Of a stretch of DNA of 64,000 nt, positions 45,435 to 53,686 are shown piece after piece; the stretch's first letter is position 1; every line of letters starts with the position of its first letter. The notes under the pieces were generated by a model. The model ran no database searches and had not been told where the DNA came from. It saw only the letters and a list, made by a program, of their open reading frames with translations. This DNA comes from Formosa agariphila KMM 3901 (GTDB lineage Bacteria > Bacteroidota > Bacteroidia > Flavobacteriales > Flavobacteriaceae). The DNA lies in contig NZ_HG315671.1 of assembly GCF_000723205.1 (NCBI RefSeq), positions 2,019,351 to 2,083,350 of the forward strand, read 5' to 3'. Made by a program: the position numbers and the translations under genes.

Positions 45435-46313
45435 TTAAGCTGATAATTTATATACCATATTAGGTGTTTTATAATCTAAAGATAAATGTAATCTTATTTC
45501 GTTGTATAGATTAATTGCATTTTTTGTAGCTCTCTTGGCGTGCGCCACGTTATCAAAGGTTTGGTCAAGATAGAATTCATCTTTTAGTATGCCATTTACC
45601 CGCTCTGCCATAGCATTTTCGTAACAATGATTTTCTTCAGTCATACTAATATCTATCTTTTTTCTTTTTAATATTTGCGTGTATACATTGCTACAATACT
45701 GTATGCCTCTATCGGAGTGATGTACAAGTTTCTTTGTGTTTTTAGCTTGATATATAGCTTTGTTTAAAGCTCTGACACATCCTTTTAATTCTAGGCTATC
45801 ACTTAGGTCATATCCTACGATTTTCCTAGAATACATATCTGTTATTAGTGCTAAGTAACAAAATCCTTTAATGGTTCTTATGTAGGTAATATCGCTTACC
45901 CACACCTGATTTGGCCTTGTAATTTCCATATCTTTTATCAGGTTATTGTATTTATAAAAACGATGATAAGAGTTTGTAGTTCTGGCACTGGTTTTCTTTC
46001 TTAGTGTAAGCATATTATACTTTCTAAGTACGCTAAATAAAGAGTCTCTGCCGACTTTAAGATTGGCTTTGTAAAACTCATTGTCTAACGATCTAATGAG
46101 TTTACGCACACCTTCTCTAGGAAGGGATTTACGTTTTCTACTGACTATTTTTATAATTTGTTGTTCCTGTATTAACCGCTTATCAGCTCTAGATTTGTAT
46201 TTATAATACGCATCACGTTTAAGTCCAAAACAACGTGTTATAGTTGTTAAAGATGTAAATCCCTTGGATTTCTCTTTGGCTTTAATTAAGGCTTTATACT
46301 TAGCTTTTTTTTT
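45435..46313 (-). CDS. IS3-family transposase OrfB
   Basis: Catalytic integrase domain of the OrfAB fusion. Catalytic residues are expected in VWVSDITYIRT (Asp), VHHSDRGIQY (Asp) and ENAMAERVNGILKDE (Glu). The open frame from its first Met is 46109-45435. The true product begins by -1 frameshifting at the nine-A run (minus strand) at 46313-46305 at the end of OrfA. Confidence 0.85.
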   Translation of the reverse strand, partial: KKKAKYKALIKAKEKSKGFTSLTTITRCFGLKRDAYYKYKSRADKRLIQEQQIIKIVSRKRKSLPREGVRKLIRSLDNEFYKANLKVGRDSLFSVLRKYNMLTLRKKTSARTTNSYHRFYKYNNLIKDMEITRPNQVWVSDITYIRTIKGFCYLALITDMYSRKIVGYDLSDSLELKGCVRALNKAIYQAKNTKKLVHHSDRGIQYCSNVYTQILKRKKIDISMTEENHCYENAMAERVNGILKDEFYLDQTFDNVAHAKRATKNAINLYNEIRLHLSLDYKTPNMVYKLSA

Positions 46314-46657
46314 AGTTCAGCAACCGATTTATAGCCTAAGTCTTCGGCTGCTACCTCAAGGTATGAATCTAATACCAAAGTATCTAAATCCTTTTTAATC
46401 AGTAGTTTTTTAAGCTGTTCAATCTCTTTTTGAAGTGCTTTAATTCTAGATATTTCGTCTTTTGTTTCCACTTTTACTCTGGTGTTCATTAGATCTTTAC
46501 GATTGTACTTTTTAATCCACTCGTTGACCGTTGTAGGAGCAATGGAGTAGAGTTTACAAAGTTCGCTCTTTGTGTGTTTACCGGTTGTAAGTTCGGCTAA
46601 AATTTTCAGTTTGAAAGGTTCTGAATACCGTCTGATTACTTTGTCATTTTTGTACAT
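46286..46657 (-). CDS. IS3-family transposase OrfA
   Basis: 123 residues. HTH in the first half (SKSELCKLYSIAP-like, here HTKSELCKLYSIAPTTVNEW), then a leucine-zipper coiled coil (KALQKEIEQLKKLLIKKD). It overlaps OrfB through an A-run that allows -1 frameshifting. Confidence 0.85.
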   Translation of the reverse strand: MYKNDKVIRRYSEPFKLKILAELTTGKHTKSELCKLYSIAPTTVNEWIKKYNRKDLMNTRVKVETKDEISRIKALQKEIEQLKKLLIKKDLDTLVLDSYLEVAAEDLGYKSVAELKKKLSIKP

Positions 46658-46703
46658 AATGTTTAAAATTATGTAGCCTTTATTCAGGACGGGTCACAAT
46701 AAA

Positions 46704-46834
46704 TGCTAACGGTTTTGTATATGAGTAGTTGCGTAGTTTGGTACTTAACTTTGCAAGTATACACCAAACTGAAAATCCGCGAGGATTTTCAGAAGTATGC
46801 GAGAACAAGCAATTACTTATAGCCATTGTTGTGC
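46704..46834 (-). repeat. attC-like site 15 (131 bp)
   Basis: Near copy of site 1: ACTTTGCAAGTATACACC and the palindrome GAAAATCCGCGAGGATTTTC in the centre, then GCAATTACTTATAGCC. It serves the two-gene DUF5677 cassette. Cassette start GTTGTGCCTAATTA (minus strand, 48363) and outer sequence GTTGTGCCTAGTTA (plus strand, 46828) match at 13 of 14 bases. Confidence 0.75.
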
Positions 46835-47623
46835 CTAGTTATTTTTTTCTGATGACAACTCGTTCAATTCCTTTAAAAGAATATCAAAAGCTGAATCTTC
46901 ATTTATATTTAATTTAAAAACTCTATCAAACTCTCTCATCGATTTGTCCAAATATTTACCCGCCAAATTTAAATAGTTAATATGTGGTTCGAAATCGATG
47001 ATTATAGGATGTCTAAAAAACTTATGTAAAGGGTTTTTGCTTAAATCCGTATTATATTTTGAAATATGAGCCCAAGTACTGTGAGTGCAATTACTAAATG
47101 GTTGATAAACGTAATTATAAAAATCAATTATTCCAGCTTCTTCAGCCATTTTGCGTGTATTTAACCCAGACCAACTTCCAAGATTTACTTCTGTTAGGAA
47201 AGTATATTTTTGAGAATTAATGAACTGTTCTTCACGCTCTATATATTCTTCTATTTCTCCTTTCATAGTTTCGTCCAAATTATTTTTTCTATGTTCAAGG
47301 TCAAGTTTTAGTTGACCAAGACCGTGAATAATAAATTTTTCAGAATGCTCTTTAGGATTTACTAATATCCAAGCAAGATTGATATGGTTATCAGCCATTG
47401 TTCTCAATATAATGGGTGCAATTTCTTCGTTCCACATTTGTAAATTAGTTGATAACTGAATAGCCAGAGAACATTGTCTAGCCAAAATTCCACCAATTAC
47501 TTCATAAGTGCTATGTTCTATTAAGTTTTTGTCCCATTTATTCCACCTTATTTTTAGGGAACTCCTTACGTTTTCGACGTAATTATTTATGCAACTAGTA
47601 ATATTTAAACCTTTTTCTTCCAT
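46835..47623 (-). CDS. DUF5677-like protein, second gene of a two-gene cassette
   Basis: Open frame up to 47638; the Met at 47623 avoids overlap with the upstream stop (TGATTATG) and gives 262 residues. Mostly helical with the pattern GGILARQCSLAIQLSTN, IILRTMADNHINLAWIL and NCTHSTWAHISKYNT, which recalls the DUF5677 family found near phage-defence and mobile genes; the family call is from memory. It is coupled to the upstream gene at 2-bp spacing. Function unknown. Confidence 0.55.
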   Translation of the reverse strand: MEEKGLNITSCINNYVENVRSSLKIRWNKWDKNLIEHSTYEVIGGILARQCSLAIQLSTNLQMWNEEIAPIILRTMADNHINLAWILVNPKEHSEKFIIHGLGQLKLDLEHRKNNLDETMKGEIEEYIEREEQFINSQKYTFLTEVNLGSWSGLNTRKMAEEAGIIDFYNYVYQPFSNCTHSTWAHISKYNTDLSKNPLHKFFRHPIIIDFEPHINYLNLAGKYLDKSMREFDRVFKLNINEDSAFDILLKELNELSSEKNN

Positions 47624-47625
47624 AA

Positions 47626-48345
47626 TCAAATTGCACAAGGCTCAAGTTCTAATCCTCTATTCCAAAAATAATGTACCCAATCTTTACTATTTTTAATAGT
47701 ATTATCACTTAAAAGCATATTAGTAGTTGCTCTTATCATACTTGCTATTATTTTAGATTCTTCTGTTTTTGGATAATGAATCAAGTTTTCCAGATTGTCT
47801 AAATGTGAATTTTTTACAATATGTAATTTTTTGCACATTCCCATATAATAAACAGTATTTGCTAAAGCGAAAGTTGATTCTCTACTATGCTTATCATAAA
47901 GCTCTAATAAAGTTTCTTTGATTGTTGAAATGTCATTTTCAGAATGATTATCAGAACCAAAAATCTTACATAATGGACATTTTGAGTAGACATTTAAGAG
48001 AGGACTCAGACCATCTCTAATTTTATCAAAAACTTTAGCCAATGTTAAATTGTCTTTGATTTTAGATATATCTTCTGTTTTTATGTCCGAAAACCAACTT
48101 ATATTATACGGAACATCTTTCTTTATTTCTAAGCAATCAATAATTTGAACAAATTCCAATGAGATAGATATTCCAGTTTTTAACCCAAACTTTTTATTTA
48201 AAAGAGCAATCCATATAATTTGCGGGATTCCTTTTTCGACATAAGAATAGTCGCTTTCTCCCATTACAGACAATAAAGGTGGAACTAATTTAGCTCCCAC
48301 TTTTTTATGGTCTGTCAGTATTTTTTTTCTTTGTTTATTGCTCAT
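47626..48345 (-). CDS. Unknown first gene of the DUF5677 two-gene cassette
   Basis: The open frame begins at GTG 48378 inside the promoter element, which is spurious; the Met at 48345 (MSNKQRKKILTDHKKVGAKL) is the likely start, giving 239 residues. A CPLC pair (SKCPLCKIFGSDNHSE) may bind zinc. The rest is helical. It is in first-cassette position after Pc/attI-like element A and is followed by the DUF5677-like gene. No family recognised. Confidence 0.5.
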   Translation of the reverse strand: MSNKQRKKILTDHKKVGAKLVPPLLSVMGESDYSYVEKGIPQIIWIALLNKKFGLKTGISISLEFVQIIDCLEIKKDVPYNISWFSDIKTEDISKIKDNLTLAKVFDKIRDGLSPLLNVYSKCPLCKIFGSDNHSENDISTIKETLLELYDKHSRESTFALANTVYYMGMCKKLHIVKNSHLDNLENLIHYPKTEESKIIASMIRATTNMLLSDNTIKNSKDWVHYFWNRGLELEPCAI

Positions 48346-48356
48346 TTCGTAATTAG

Positions 48357-48560
48357 GCACAACTATTATATATAGCACATATGCACTATATATCTCAAAT
48401 ATAACAAATCTCTACAAAAACCCCATCTATAATTTATTGACACTTAAAAGTTCACCGCTCCCCTACACCATTTTAATCTCATGTTCTAGAATTGCTCATA
48501 AATGCATCAGGTTAAAAGCACACCAAGATTCAGGTCGTGTTTAAGTCACGTTTGTAATAC
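48357..48560 (-). promoter_or_regulatory. Pc/attI-like element, copy A
   Basis: Minus-strand order: GTTTAAGTCG-type block (distal), GGTGTAGGGGAGCGGTG, GTCAATAAATTATAGATGGG, -7 box TATATTTG (plus coordinates 48396-48403), the palindrome-like TATATAGTGCATATGTGCTA, then AATAGTTGTGCC where the first cassette begins. Copies B, C and D have the same order. It is the predicted promoter for the sub-array from here to 35 kb. Confidence 0.6.
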
Positions 48561-48632
48561 TAGTTAATATTAGAGCTTGCAAGAGCCGTCTTTAATTAAT
48601 TTTTATCACAATACCTTATTGGTAACTAAGCT

Positions 48633-49520
48633 TTATGAGTTTTGTAGTTCAAAATACGTGTTCTCAAAATTTCCATTTGCTAAATCATTTTCTGTTATAC
48701 CGAAATATATGCCTCCACTAGCTCCAAATTTTGATAAATTAGGTATGTTATCTAACATATCGATTTGCAATAAAAGTCTTATGTTTTTTTGATTTTCTAA
48801 AACTCTATTTTGGTCTGATATATTTAATTCTGATAAAGTTTTTAGTTTATGTCCTATAGATTGTAAAGCCCAAGAATAGCATGCATCGCCTTGAACAGCT
48901 TGTGCATTTCCCAATATCTGATGTCCAATATCTTCCCCTGCTAATGTTATTTCATTTATAATTTCTGATGCTTCAAATAGGAGATTGTCATCTTCATCCG
49001 TAAAATTTAAATCTAGGATTTTATAATTTTGATAAGATGGCAAACTGAATTGCTCGAAATAGTCAATCTCGCATTCATTAAATTTTGCCAAATCGCTATA
49101 TTGTTCAGGATAGTTTCTTTGTTCTAAATTCGATAATTTTTCAATAAAGATTACTCGATGCAAATCTTTGAGGTTTTCATATCAATAATCATCTTGGTTG
49201 ATCGAAAAGAAAAATAATAACAAACCATTCTCTGGCAGAGAATTAAACTTATCAAACTAAATTTCAGATAGATTTATTTGTCCTAAAAAGGCAAACCGGA
49301 AAACCATTTAGATTTGGCCATTCCATTTCTTTTAATAAATCTGGTAAACCTCCAAATTTAGATTTACCAATTCCGATTTTTGAATTTATCTTTTTAGCTT
49401 TAATTCCAATTGTCGGCTCTAGTAATTGAATGATTTTTTCAGAATCTACGTCCCAAGGCAGTTTCCTTAATTCTCACTCTATTTTGGATTTAAGCTTTTT
49501 TTAAATGGAAATATACTCAT
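48633..49520 (-). pseudogene. DUF1963 (YwqG-like) protein, multiply broken
   Basis: The open part 49163-48633 (176 residues) holds the C-terminal domain: MLDNIPNLSKFGASGGIYFG and the segment ELQNS. Further upstream the same protein continues in pieces: MSIFPFKK near 49520, then ELRKLPWDVDSEKIIQLLEP, SKIGIGKSKFGGLPDLLKEM and FAFLGQINLSEI, and FDKFNSLPENGLLLFFFSIN. There are at least three in-frame stops (TGA near 49478, TAG near 49260, TGA near 49180) and one frameshift near 49305. The gene is dead. It is preceded by attC-like site 16 but no site follows before element A. Confidence 0.6.
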
Positions 49521-49554
49521 CTAAATTCAATGATTATAAGTTATTTTACAGTGT

Positions 49555-49689
49555 TGCCAACGGTTTTGTGTATGATTTCGTTGCAGAAAAATCCGTAGGA
49601 TTCATATTCCACCGTAGCTGAAAGATAGCAAATTTGCGTTGAATTGCGATAAGGAATTTAACCGTAATTAATTATAGCCATTGGTGTAA
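49555..49689 (-). repeat. attC-like site 16 (135 bp)
   Basis: Ends TGCCAAC (49555) and GGTGTAA (49683); arms CGGTTTTGTGTATGATTTCG and CCGTAATTAATTATAGCC. The outer arm match to the 60-residue cassette's start is weak. Confidence 0.55.
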
Positions 49690-49787
49690 ACTGCCTTTAT
49701 GTTTTTTATTAGTTGTCGATTCCACAAACGAACTAAAAATAAAACACTTTACTTTGATTCATTTTTTTAATTAGAATCACTAAAAGT

Positions 49788-49970
49788 TTAATTATTCACG
49801 TAAAATAAAAATTCTCCAAATGCTTTTCCTATATTATAAATAGCTCCAATTGCAAAAACGACTAATAATATCATAGTTGAAAAGTTAATTAATGATTTTT
49901 CATTATGAGATAAATTTTGGTATTTATTAATAATATTATCAATCAAAAATTCATTTTTTTTAGTTTCCAT
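49788..49970 (-). CDS. Small single-span membrane protein
   Basis: 60 residues with a polar N-terminal half (TKKNEFLIDNIINKYQNL) and one span (about 30-50), then a short polar tail. It is the only open frame in this cassette. Function unknown. Confidence 0.45.
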   Translation of the reverse strand: METKKNEFLIDNIINKYQNLSHNEKSLINFSTMILLVVFAIGAIYNIGKAFGEFLFYVNN

Positions 49971-50048
49971 ATTCTCAAATTTTATTAGAAAAGTAAATAT
50001 ATAAATTTTGTTTTTAAATTTTCGATTTTAAATTCGTTGGTCAATGAA

Positions 50049-50183
50049 TGTCAACGGTTTTGTGTATGATTTGTGGTGTGTTTAAGCACCTAATTTAGCA
50101 AATAAAAACCAAATAGAAAATCCGCGAAGATATTCTTAAATGGGCTAGAACAAATAATAAATTATATACTTCTTAAGTTAGCA
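50049..50183 (-). repeat. attC-like site 17 (135 bp)
   Basis: Ends TGTCAAC (50049) and GTTAGCA (50177); centre GAAAATCCGCGAAGATATTC. It serves the 210-residue lipoprotein cassette. Cassette start GTTGACATTAATTA and outer sequence GTTAGCAATAGTTA agree at 10 of 14. Confidence 0.65.
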
Positions 50184-50194
50184 ATAGTTATTTT

Positions 50195-50827
50195 TTACTC
50201 CTTCATCAAATCATATATGGAATTTATATCCTTTATAATTTTTTTTCTATACCCAAGATTATTCAACTTACCTGATGAATTTCCATAAAATGCTATTTTG
50301 TCTTTTTTAAAGTCAAGTATAAAAATATAAACTTCACTAAATTGAACAAAAAACGAATTAGTTGAAGGTCTTAAAACAATAGAATTTGGATATCGTTTAT
50401 CACTCGATATTAAATTAGGTTTTATAAGTGTAAACATTAAAAATTGGGATTCATTCAATGAGTAAAATTCTTTCGGAATCTTTATTTGTTCTACTGAATT
50501 TTGAGACTGTATTTGTTCTATTATTTTGTTTAGTTTTGGAATTAGTGTAGCAGTAAGTTTATCTTTATCCTTTATAGCAATTTTTTTATGAATTTTATAT
50601 TTTAAAGAATCTACTGTAAAAATTGAATCAAGAGTTTGATTCGTATATTTCATGAAATATTGGCCACTTTTAGAAGTTTTTTCCTCCTGTGAAGCAAATT
50701 CATATATAGGTTCTGTATAAATTAAATTTGTTAAATTACTATATGATTCATCAAATTTAATTACGCGTGGACTACTACAAGAAGTTAAAATTGTGATTAA
50801 AAATAAAATTAAAATTCTTATTTTCAT
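50195..50827 (-). CDS. Cassette lipoprotein of unknown function
   Basis: 210 residues. Lipobox at Cys17 (ITILTSC). The mature part is mixed, with strands such as NSFFVQFSEVYIFILDF. Exported; family not recognised. Single-gene cassette between sites 17 and 18. Confidence 0.55.
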   Translation of the reverse strand: MKIRILILFLITILTSCSSPRVIKFDESYSNLTNLIYTEPIYEFASQEEKTSKSGQYFMKYTNQTLDSIFTVDSLKYKIHKKIAIKDKDKLTATLIPKLNKIIEQIQSQNSVEQIKIPKEFYSLNESQFLMFTLIKPNLISSDKRYPNSIVLRPSTNSFFVQFSEVYIFILDFKKDKIAFYGNSSGKLNNLGYRKKIIKDINSIYDLMKE

Positions 50828-50844
50828 ACGAGTATTCTAATTAA

Positions 50845-50976
50845 TGTCAACGGTTTTGTGTATGATTTGTGGCGTGTTTAAGCACCTAATTTAGCAAATA
50901 AAAACTGAATAGAAAATCCTCGAAGATTTTCGTAAGTAAGCGAGAACCAAGCAATTAATTTTATACGTTGTTGGCT
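50845..50976 (-). repeat. attC-like site 18 (132 bp)
   Basis: Ends TGTCAAC (50845) and GTTGGCT (50970); centre GAAAATCCTCGAAGATTTTC. It serves the 386+279-residue cassette. Cassette start GTTAGCTTT and outer sequence GTTGGCTTT agree at 8 of 9. Confidence 0.65.
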
Positions 50977-50996
50977 TTTAGTGCTTTTTTTATCAG

Positions 50997-51836
50997 TTAT
51001 TCTTTCAGTTCGTTATCTATCATATATTGAAAAACTTCGTCAAAACGTTCAACATAAGGTTCATTCATACTATAATCAATATACTCTTTTGCTAATTTGA
51101 AATTTTCATTAGCTTTTTCATAATTATTTAATTTTTTATAAATCAAACCTAATTGATAATACGCTTCTGGAAATTGTTTTACTGATGCTAGGGATTTTTC
51201 ATAGAAAAGTATAGCCTTTTTATAATCTTTCATTTCTGAATAACATCTTCCAATATAAAAGAAAATCATATAATTGTCATTGATATCAAACCCTAATTTT
51301 TCTTCTTCTGAATTTACTGTTTCAAATGTTTCAATAGCTTTTTTAAAATTATTTAATTTATATAAAGCTTGGCCTTTGTGAAAACCACAAGGTTCTCCCC
51401 AACAAGAATTATAAGAATTACCTGTAATTTTTTCGATTAAGTCAACATCTCTAACGACACCTTCATAATCTCTATAATAGTATAAAAGAGTCCAAGCTCT
51501 ATATTCTAATACATCTGCCTTTCCATTTGCTGTGTCAATTTCAACAGCTTTGTTTAAGACTTCCATGGCTTTAATATGTTCTCCAACTTTTTTGTATGAA
51601 TAAGAAAGTCTCTGTCTTAAATCTACATTATTTGGTTGTACTGCTAAAGCTGAGTCTTTATATGTTCTATAGAGTTCTGATGGTTGATAAAAATAGTTTG
51701 ACATTTCGTGATACCAATTTGCTAATTCTTCTTTTTTACTTTCATCCAATGACGAATAATCTGTAGTTGTTTTTTTATTACAACTACAGATTACAAATAG
51801 TATAACTAAACTAATTATTTTTTGTTTTATGGACAT
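50997..51836 (-). CDS. TPR lipoprotein
   Basis: 279 residues. Lipobox at Cys17 (FVICSC region). At least four TPR-like repeats with the pattern ...KAMEVLNKAVEIDTANGKAD, KAIETFETVNS, KKAILFYEKSLASVKQFPEA and KANENFKLAKEYI. TPR lipoproteins act as protein-binding scaffolds in the periplasm. Its start overlaps the stop of the upstream lipoprotein gene by 10 bases, so both are co-translated inside one cassette. Confidence 0.75.
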   Translation of the reverse strand: MSIKQKIISLVILFVICSCNKKTTTDYSSLDESKKEELANWYHEMSNYFYQPSELYRTYKDSALAVQPNNVDLRQRLSYSYKKVGEHIKAMEVLNKAVEIDTANGKADVLEYRAWTLLYYYRDYEGVVRDVDLIEKITGNSYNSCWGEPCGFHKGQALYKLNNFKKAIETFETVNSEEEKLGFDINDNYMIFFYIGRCYSEMKDYKKAILFYEKSLASVKQFPEAYYQLGLIYKKLNNYEKANENFKLAKEYIDYSMNEPYVERFDEVFQYMIDNELKE

Positions 51837-52987
51837 AAATCTATGATATTACCATTGTCAAGCTTAAACATTAAAAAACCGTGTACGTCTTTGTATTCGA
51901 GCCATTCAGATTGAGAATTTGAAGGTGGAAAATCTTCCAATTTACTTACTTTTTTAAGTACGTGATTTACAAGTTCTTTTGAAAAAGATGTTGCTTTAAA
52001 ATCTCTGTTCATTTGAATTAGACCAAAATCGCCAACTTTTCCAAAACAATTTATATTAAAGTGAACTATTAAATATCCAGAGTTTATTTCATTATTTGGA
52101 ATATTCTCATTAACATATTTTATTATATACTCATTACCTTTTTTATAATTTACATCATTATGGTAATATTCTGCTTGAAATCCATCAAAACAATTTGAAT
52201 AACTCGAAGTGCTTTTAGCTAGTTTTTCAAAATCTTCAACGCCTATAGAAGCCTTATAAAAACTAATAGTTTTAGAGTCTCTTGAAGAATAATCTTTTAG
52301 TTCAATTTTATTCAAATCATATCCTATAATTTGATAAATAGGTTGTGGATTATTACTTTCTTTTTGAAGTGAAAGAAAGTAAATATTATCTATTTCAAAA
52401 ATATTGTATGTTTTTGTTTCATACTCGGAAATTATTTTTAAATCTTGATAGTAATAATTTGTAATTATGTTTAAGCTATCATTTTTGAAATATAATACCT
52501 CTTCAATATCTAAATCATTGTTTGGATTATTATTCTCGTCTTCAACAACATCATATTTCCAAATGGAATTAATTATTCCTTTTTTTACTTTTTGAAAGTC
52601 AAGTTTATTTTTTAATGTAATTTTCTCGAATTTAGCACTATTTTTAGGGCTAGGTTTTCCGTTTTTAAATGTTCTAAAGTTTATTGTGTCTAGTAAATCA
52701 AAAGCAAGGAATTCATTTTCTTTTTTATTTAGGATTTTTAGGTGCTTTTCTTTGAACTTGATTTCTTTATTCTTTTTAATTGAATTATTTATGATTTTAT
52801 CAACAGCATTTCCTTTATTATCATAGAGAAATACAGAATCTTTTTTTTGTTGAATTATGTACGGATAAGGTACCATTTGGTCCATTATTCTGTATGTTCC
52901 AATATACATTTCGGAATCAGTAGTTTCTTTTTCGACACAACTTGAGAAAAAAGTTAAAGCGATTAAAGATATTATAGTTAATCTCAT
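51827..52987 (-). CDS. Cassette lipoprotein with TonB-like C-terminal half
   Basis: 386 residues. Lipobox at Cys17 (FFSSC). An N-terminal beta-rich half (about 25-260), then a C-terminal part that resembles the TonB C-terminal or energy-transducer-like modules: NSGYLIVHFNINCFGKVGDF and LVNHVLKKVSKLEDFPPS. No Trans-membrane anchor other than the lipid. Role unknown. First gene of a two-gene cassette with the TPR lipoprotein. Confidence 0.6.
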   Translation of the reverse strand: MRLTIISLIALTFFSSCVEKETTDSEMYIGTYRIMDQMVPYPYIIQQKKDSVFLYDNKGNAVDKIINNSIKKNKEIKFKEKHLKILNKKENEFLAFDLLDTINFRTFKNGKPSPKNSAKFEKITLKNKLDFQKVKKGIINSIWKYDVVEDENNNPNNDLDIEEVLYFKNDSLNIITNYYYQDLKIISEYETKTYNIFEIDNIYFLSLQKESNNPQPIYQIIGYDLNKIELKDYSSRDSKTISFYKASIGVEDFEKLAKSTSSYSNCFDGFQAEYYHNDVNYKKGNEYIIKYVNENIPNNEINSGYLIVHFNINCFGKVGDFGLIQMNRDFKATSFSKELVNHVLKKVSKLEDFPPSNSQSEWLEYKDVHGFLMFKLDNGNIIDLCP

Positions 52988-53073
52988 TCAATTCTATATT
53001 TTCAATTCAGATTTAGTTTAAAGGACTTTTTTAAACCGAAAATTTGCTGTTTTGCAATGTCCTAGAGTATTAA

Positions 53074-53208
53074 AGCTAACGTTTATGTGTAAGGAACGTT
53101 GCGTGTTTGAGTGCGAGGATTTTCCGAAGGAAAATCAGATGCTAGCAAACAAAGCAACGACCAAACGGCTTAACTAAAATAAGCAATGTTTTTTACACGG
53201 TGTTGTAA
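53074..53208 (-). repeat. attC-like site 19 (135 bp)
   Basis: Ends AGCTAAC (53074) and GTTGTAA (53202); centre GATTTTCCGAAGGAAAATC, the same as sites 2 and 3. It serves the first cassette of sub-array B. Cassette start GTTGTAAGTAATTT (minus strand, 53693) and outer sequence GTTGTAAGTAGTTT (plus strand, 53202) match at 13 of 14. Confidence 0.75.
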
Positions 53209-53216
53209 GTAGTTTT

Positions 53217-53681
53217 TTATTTTTTGTCCGTTTTATTTTCTTTAACAGAGTCTTTTATTAGTGCGTTATAAATATATTCAGGTGTCTTTTTCTTTAGCTT
53301 AGACATTTCTTTTTCGATGTGTTTAGATAGAAATTCTTTTTCCTTTTCGTTCAAATTTTCTAGAATTCCAACTCGACCATAAAAACTTATGTTTTCGTCT
53401 TCTTTATGTACAAGAACTATTAAAGGATATCCGTTTTGAGCTTCAAACATTTCCAAGTTATTCTCAATTCCCGTTTTCGGATTTGGTCGGTCTAAAAAAT
53501 AGGTGAAACTCACATTTTTTTCCGTCGTACTATCGAAAGGGTCATTTGTCGGATTCGCATAATTAATAATTCCTTGAACTTCGTAAAAGTCCGATTCATT
53601 AAAGTCCGAATATTTCTTTTCTGATTTACAGGAAATAAGTCCGAAACTCAATGAAATTAATATGGTTAGCGTTTTTCTCAA
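53217..53681 (-). CDS. Cassette lipoprotein of unknown function
   Basis: The open frame starts at 53708 inside the promoter element (MLYIIVVSN...), but the TTG at 53681 begins a good lipoprotein signal (LRKTLTILISLSFGLISC), so it is the likely start and the product is 154 residues. The mature part is soluble and strand-rich, ending in a Lys-rich tail. First cassette of the whole array. Family not recognised. Confidence 0.55.
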   Translation of the reverse strand: MRKTLTILISLSFGLISCKSEKKYSDFNESDFYEVQGIINYANPTNDPFDSTTEKNVSFTYFLDRPNPKTGIENNLEMFEAQNGYPLIVLVHKEDENISFYGRVGILENLNEKEKEFLSKHIEKEMSKLKKKTPEYIYNALIKDSVKENKTDKK

Positions 53682-53686
53682 ATTAC

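Larger units (their letters stand above)
45396..46696 (-). mobile_element. IS3-family insertion sequence inside a cassette
   Basis: 1301 bp. Ends match over about 25 bp: left TGTCTTGTCCTGAAATATGG, right (complement) TGACCCGTCCTGAATAAAGG, then CTACA. A 3-bp target duplication CAA flanks it, as usual for IS3. It holds OrfA and OrfB with a slippery A-run for programmed -1 frameshifting. The interrupted cassette's start and end arms still match at 12 of 13 positions, so the IS landed inside an intact cassette. Confidence 0.9.

Noticed and set aside
24067-53208. CRISPR array
   Set aside because: Repeats are 71-195 bp, imperfect, palindromic and separated by whole genes of 0.2-3.6 kb, not by short uniform spacers; no cas genes seen.
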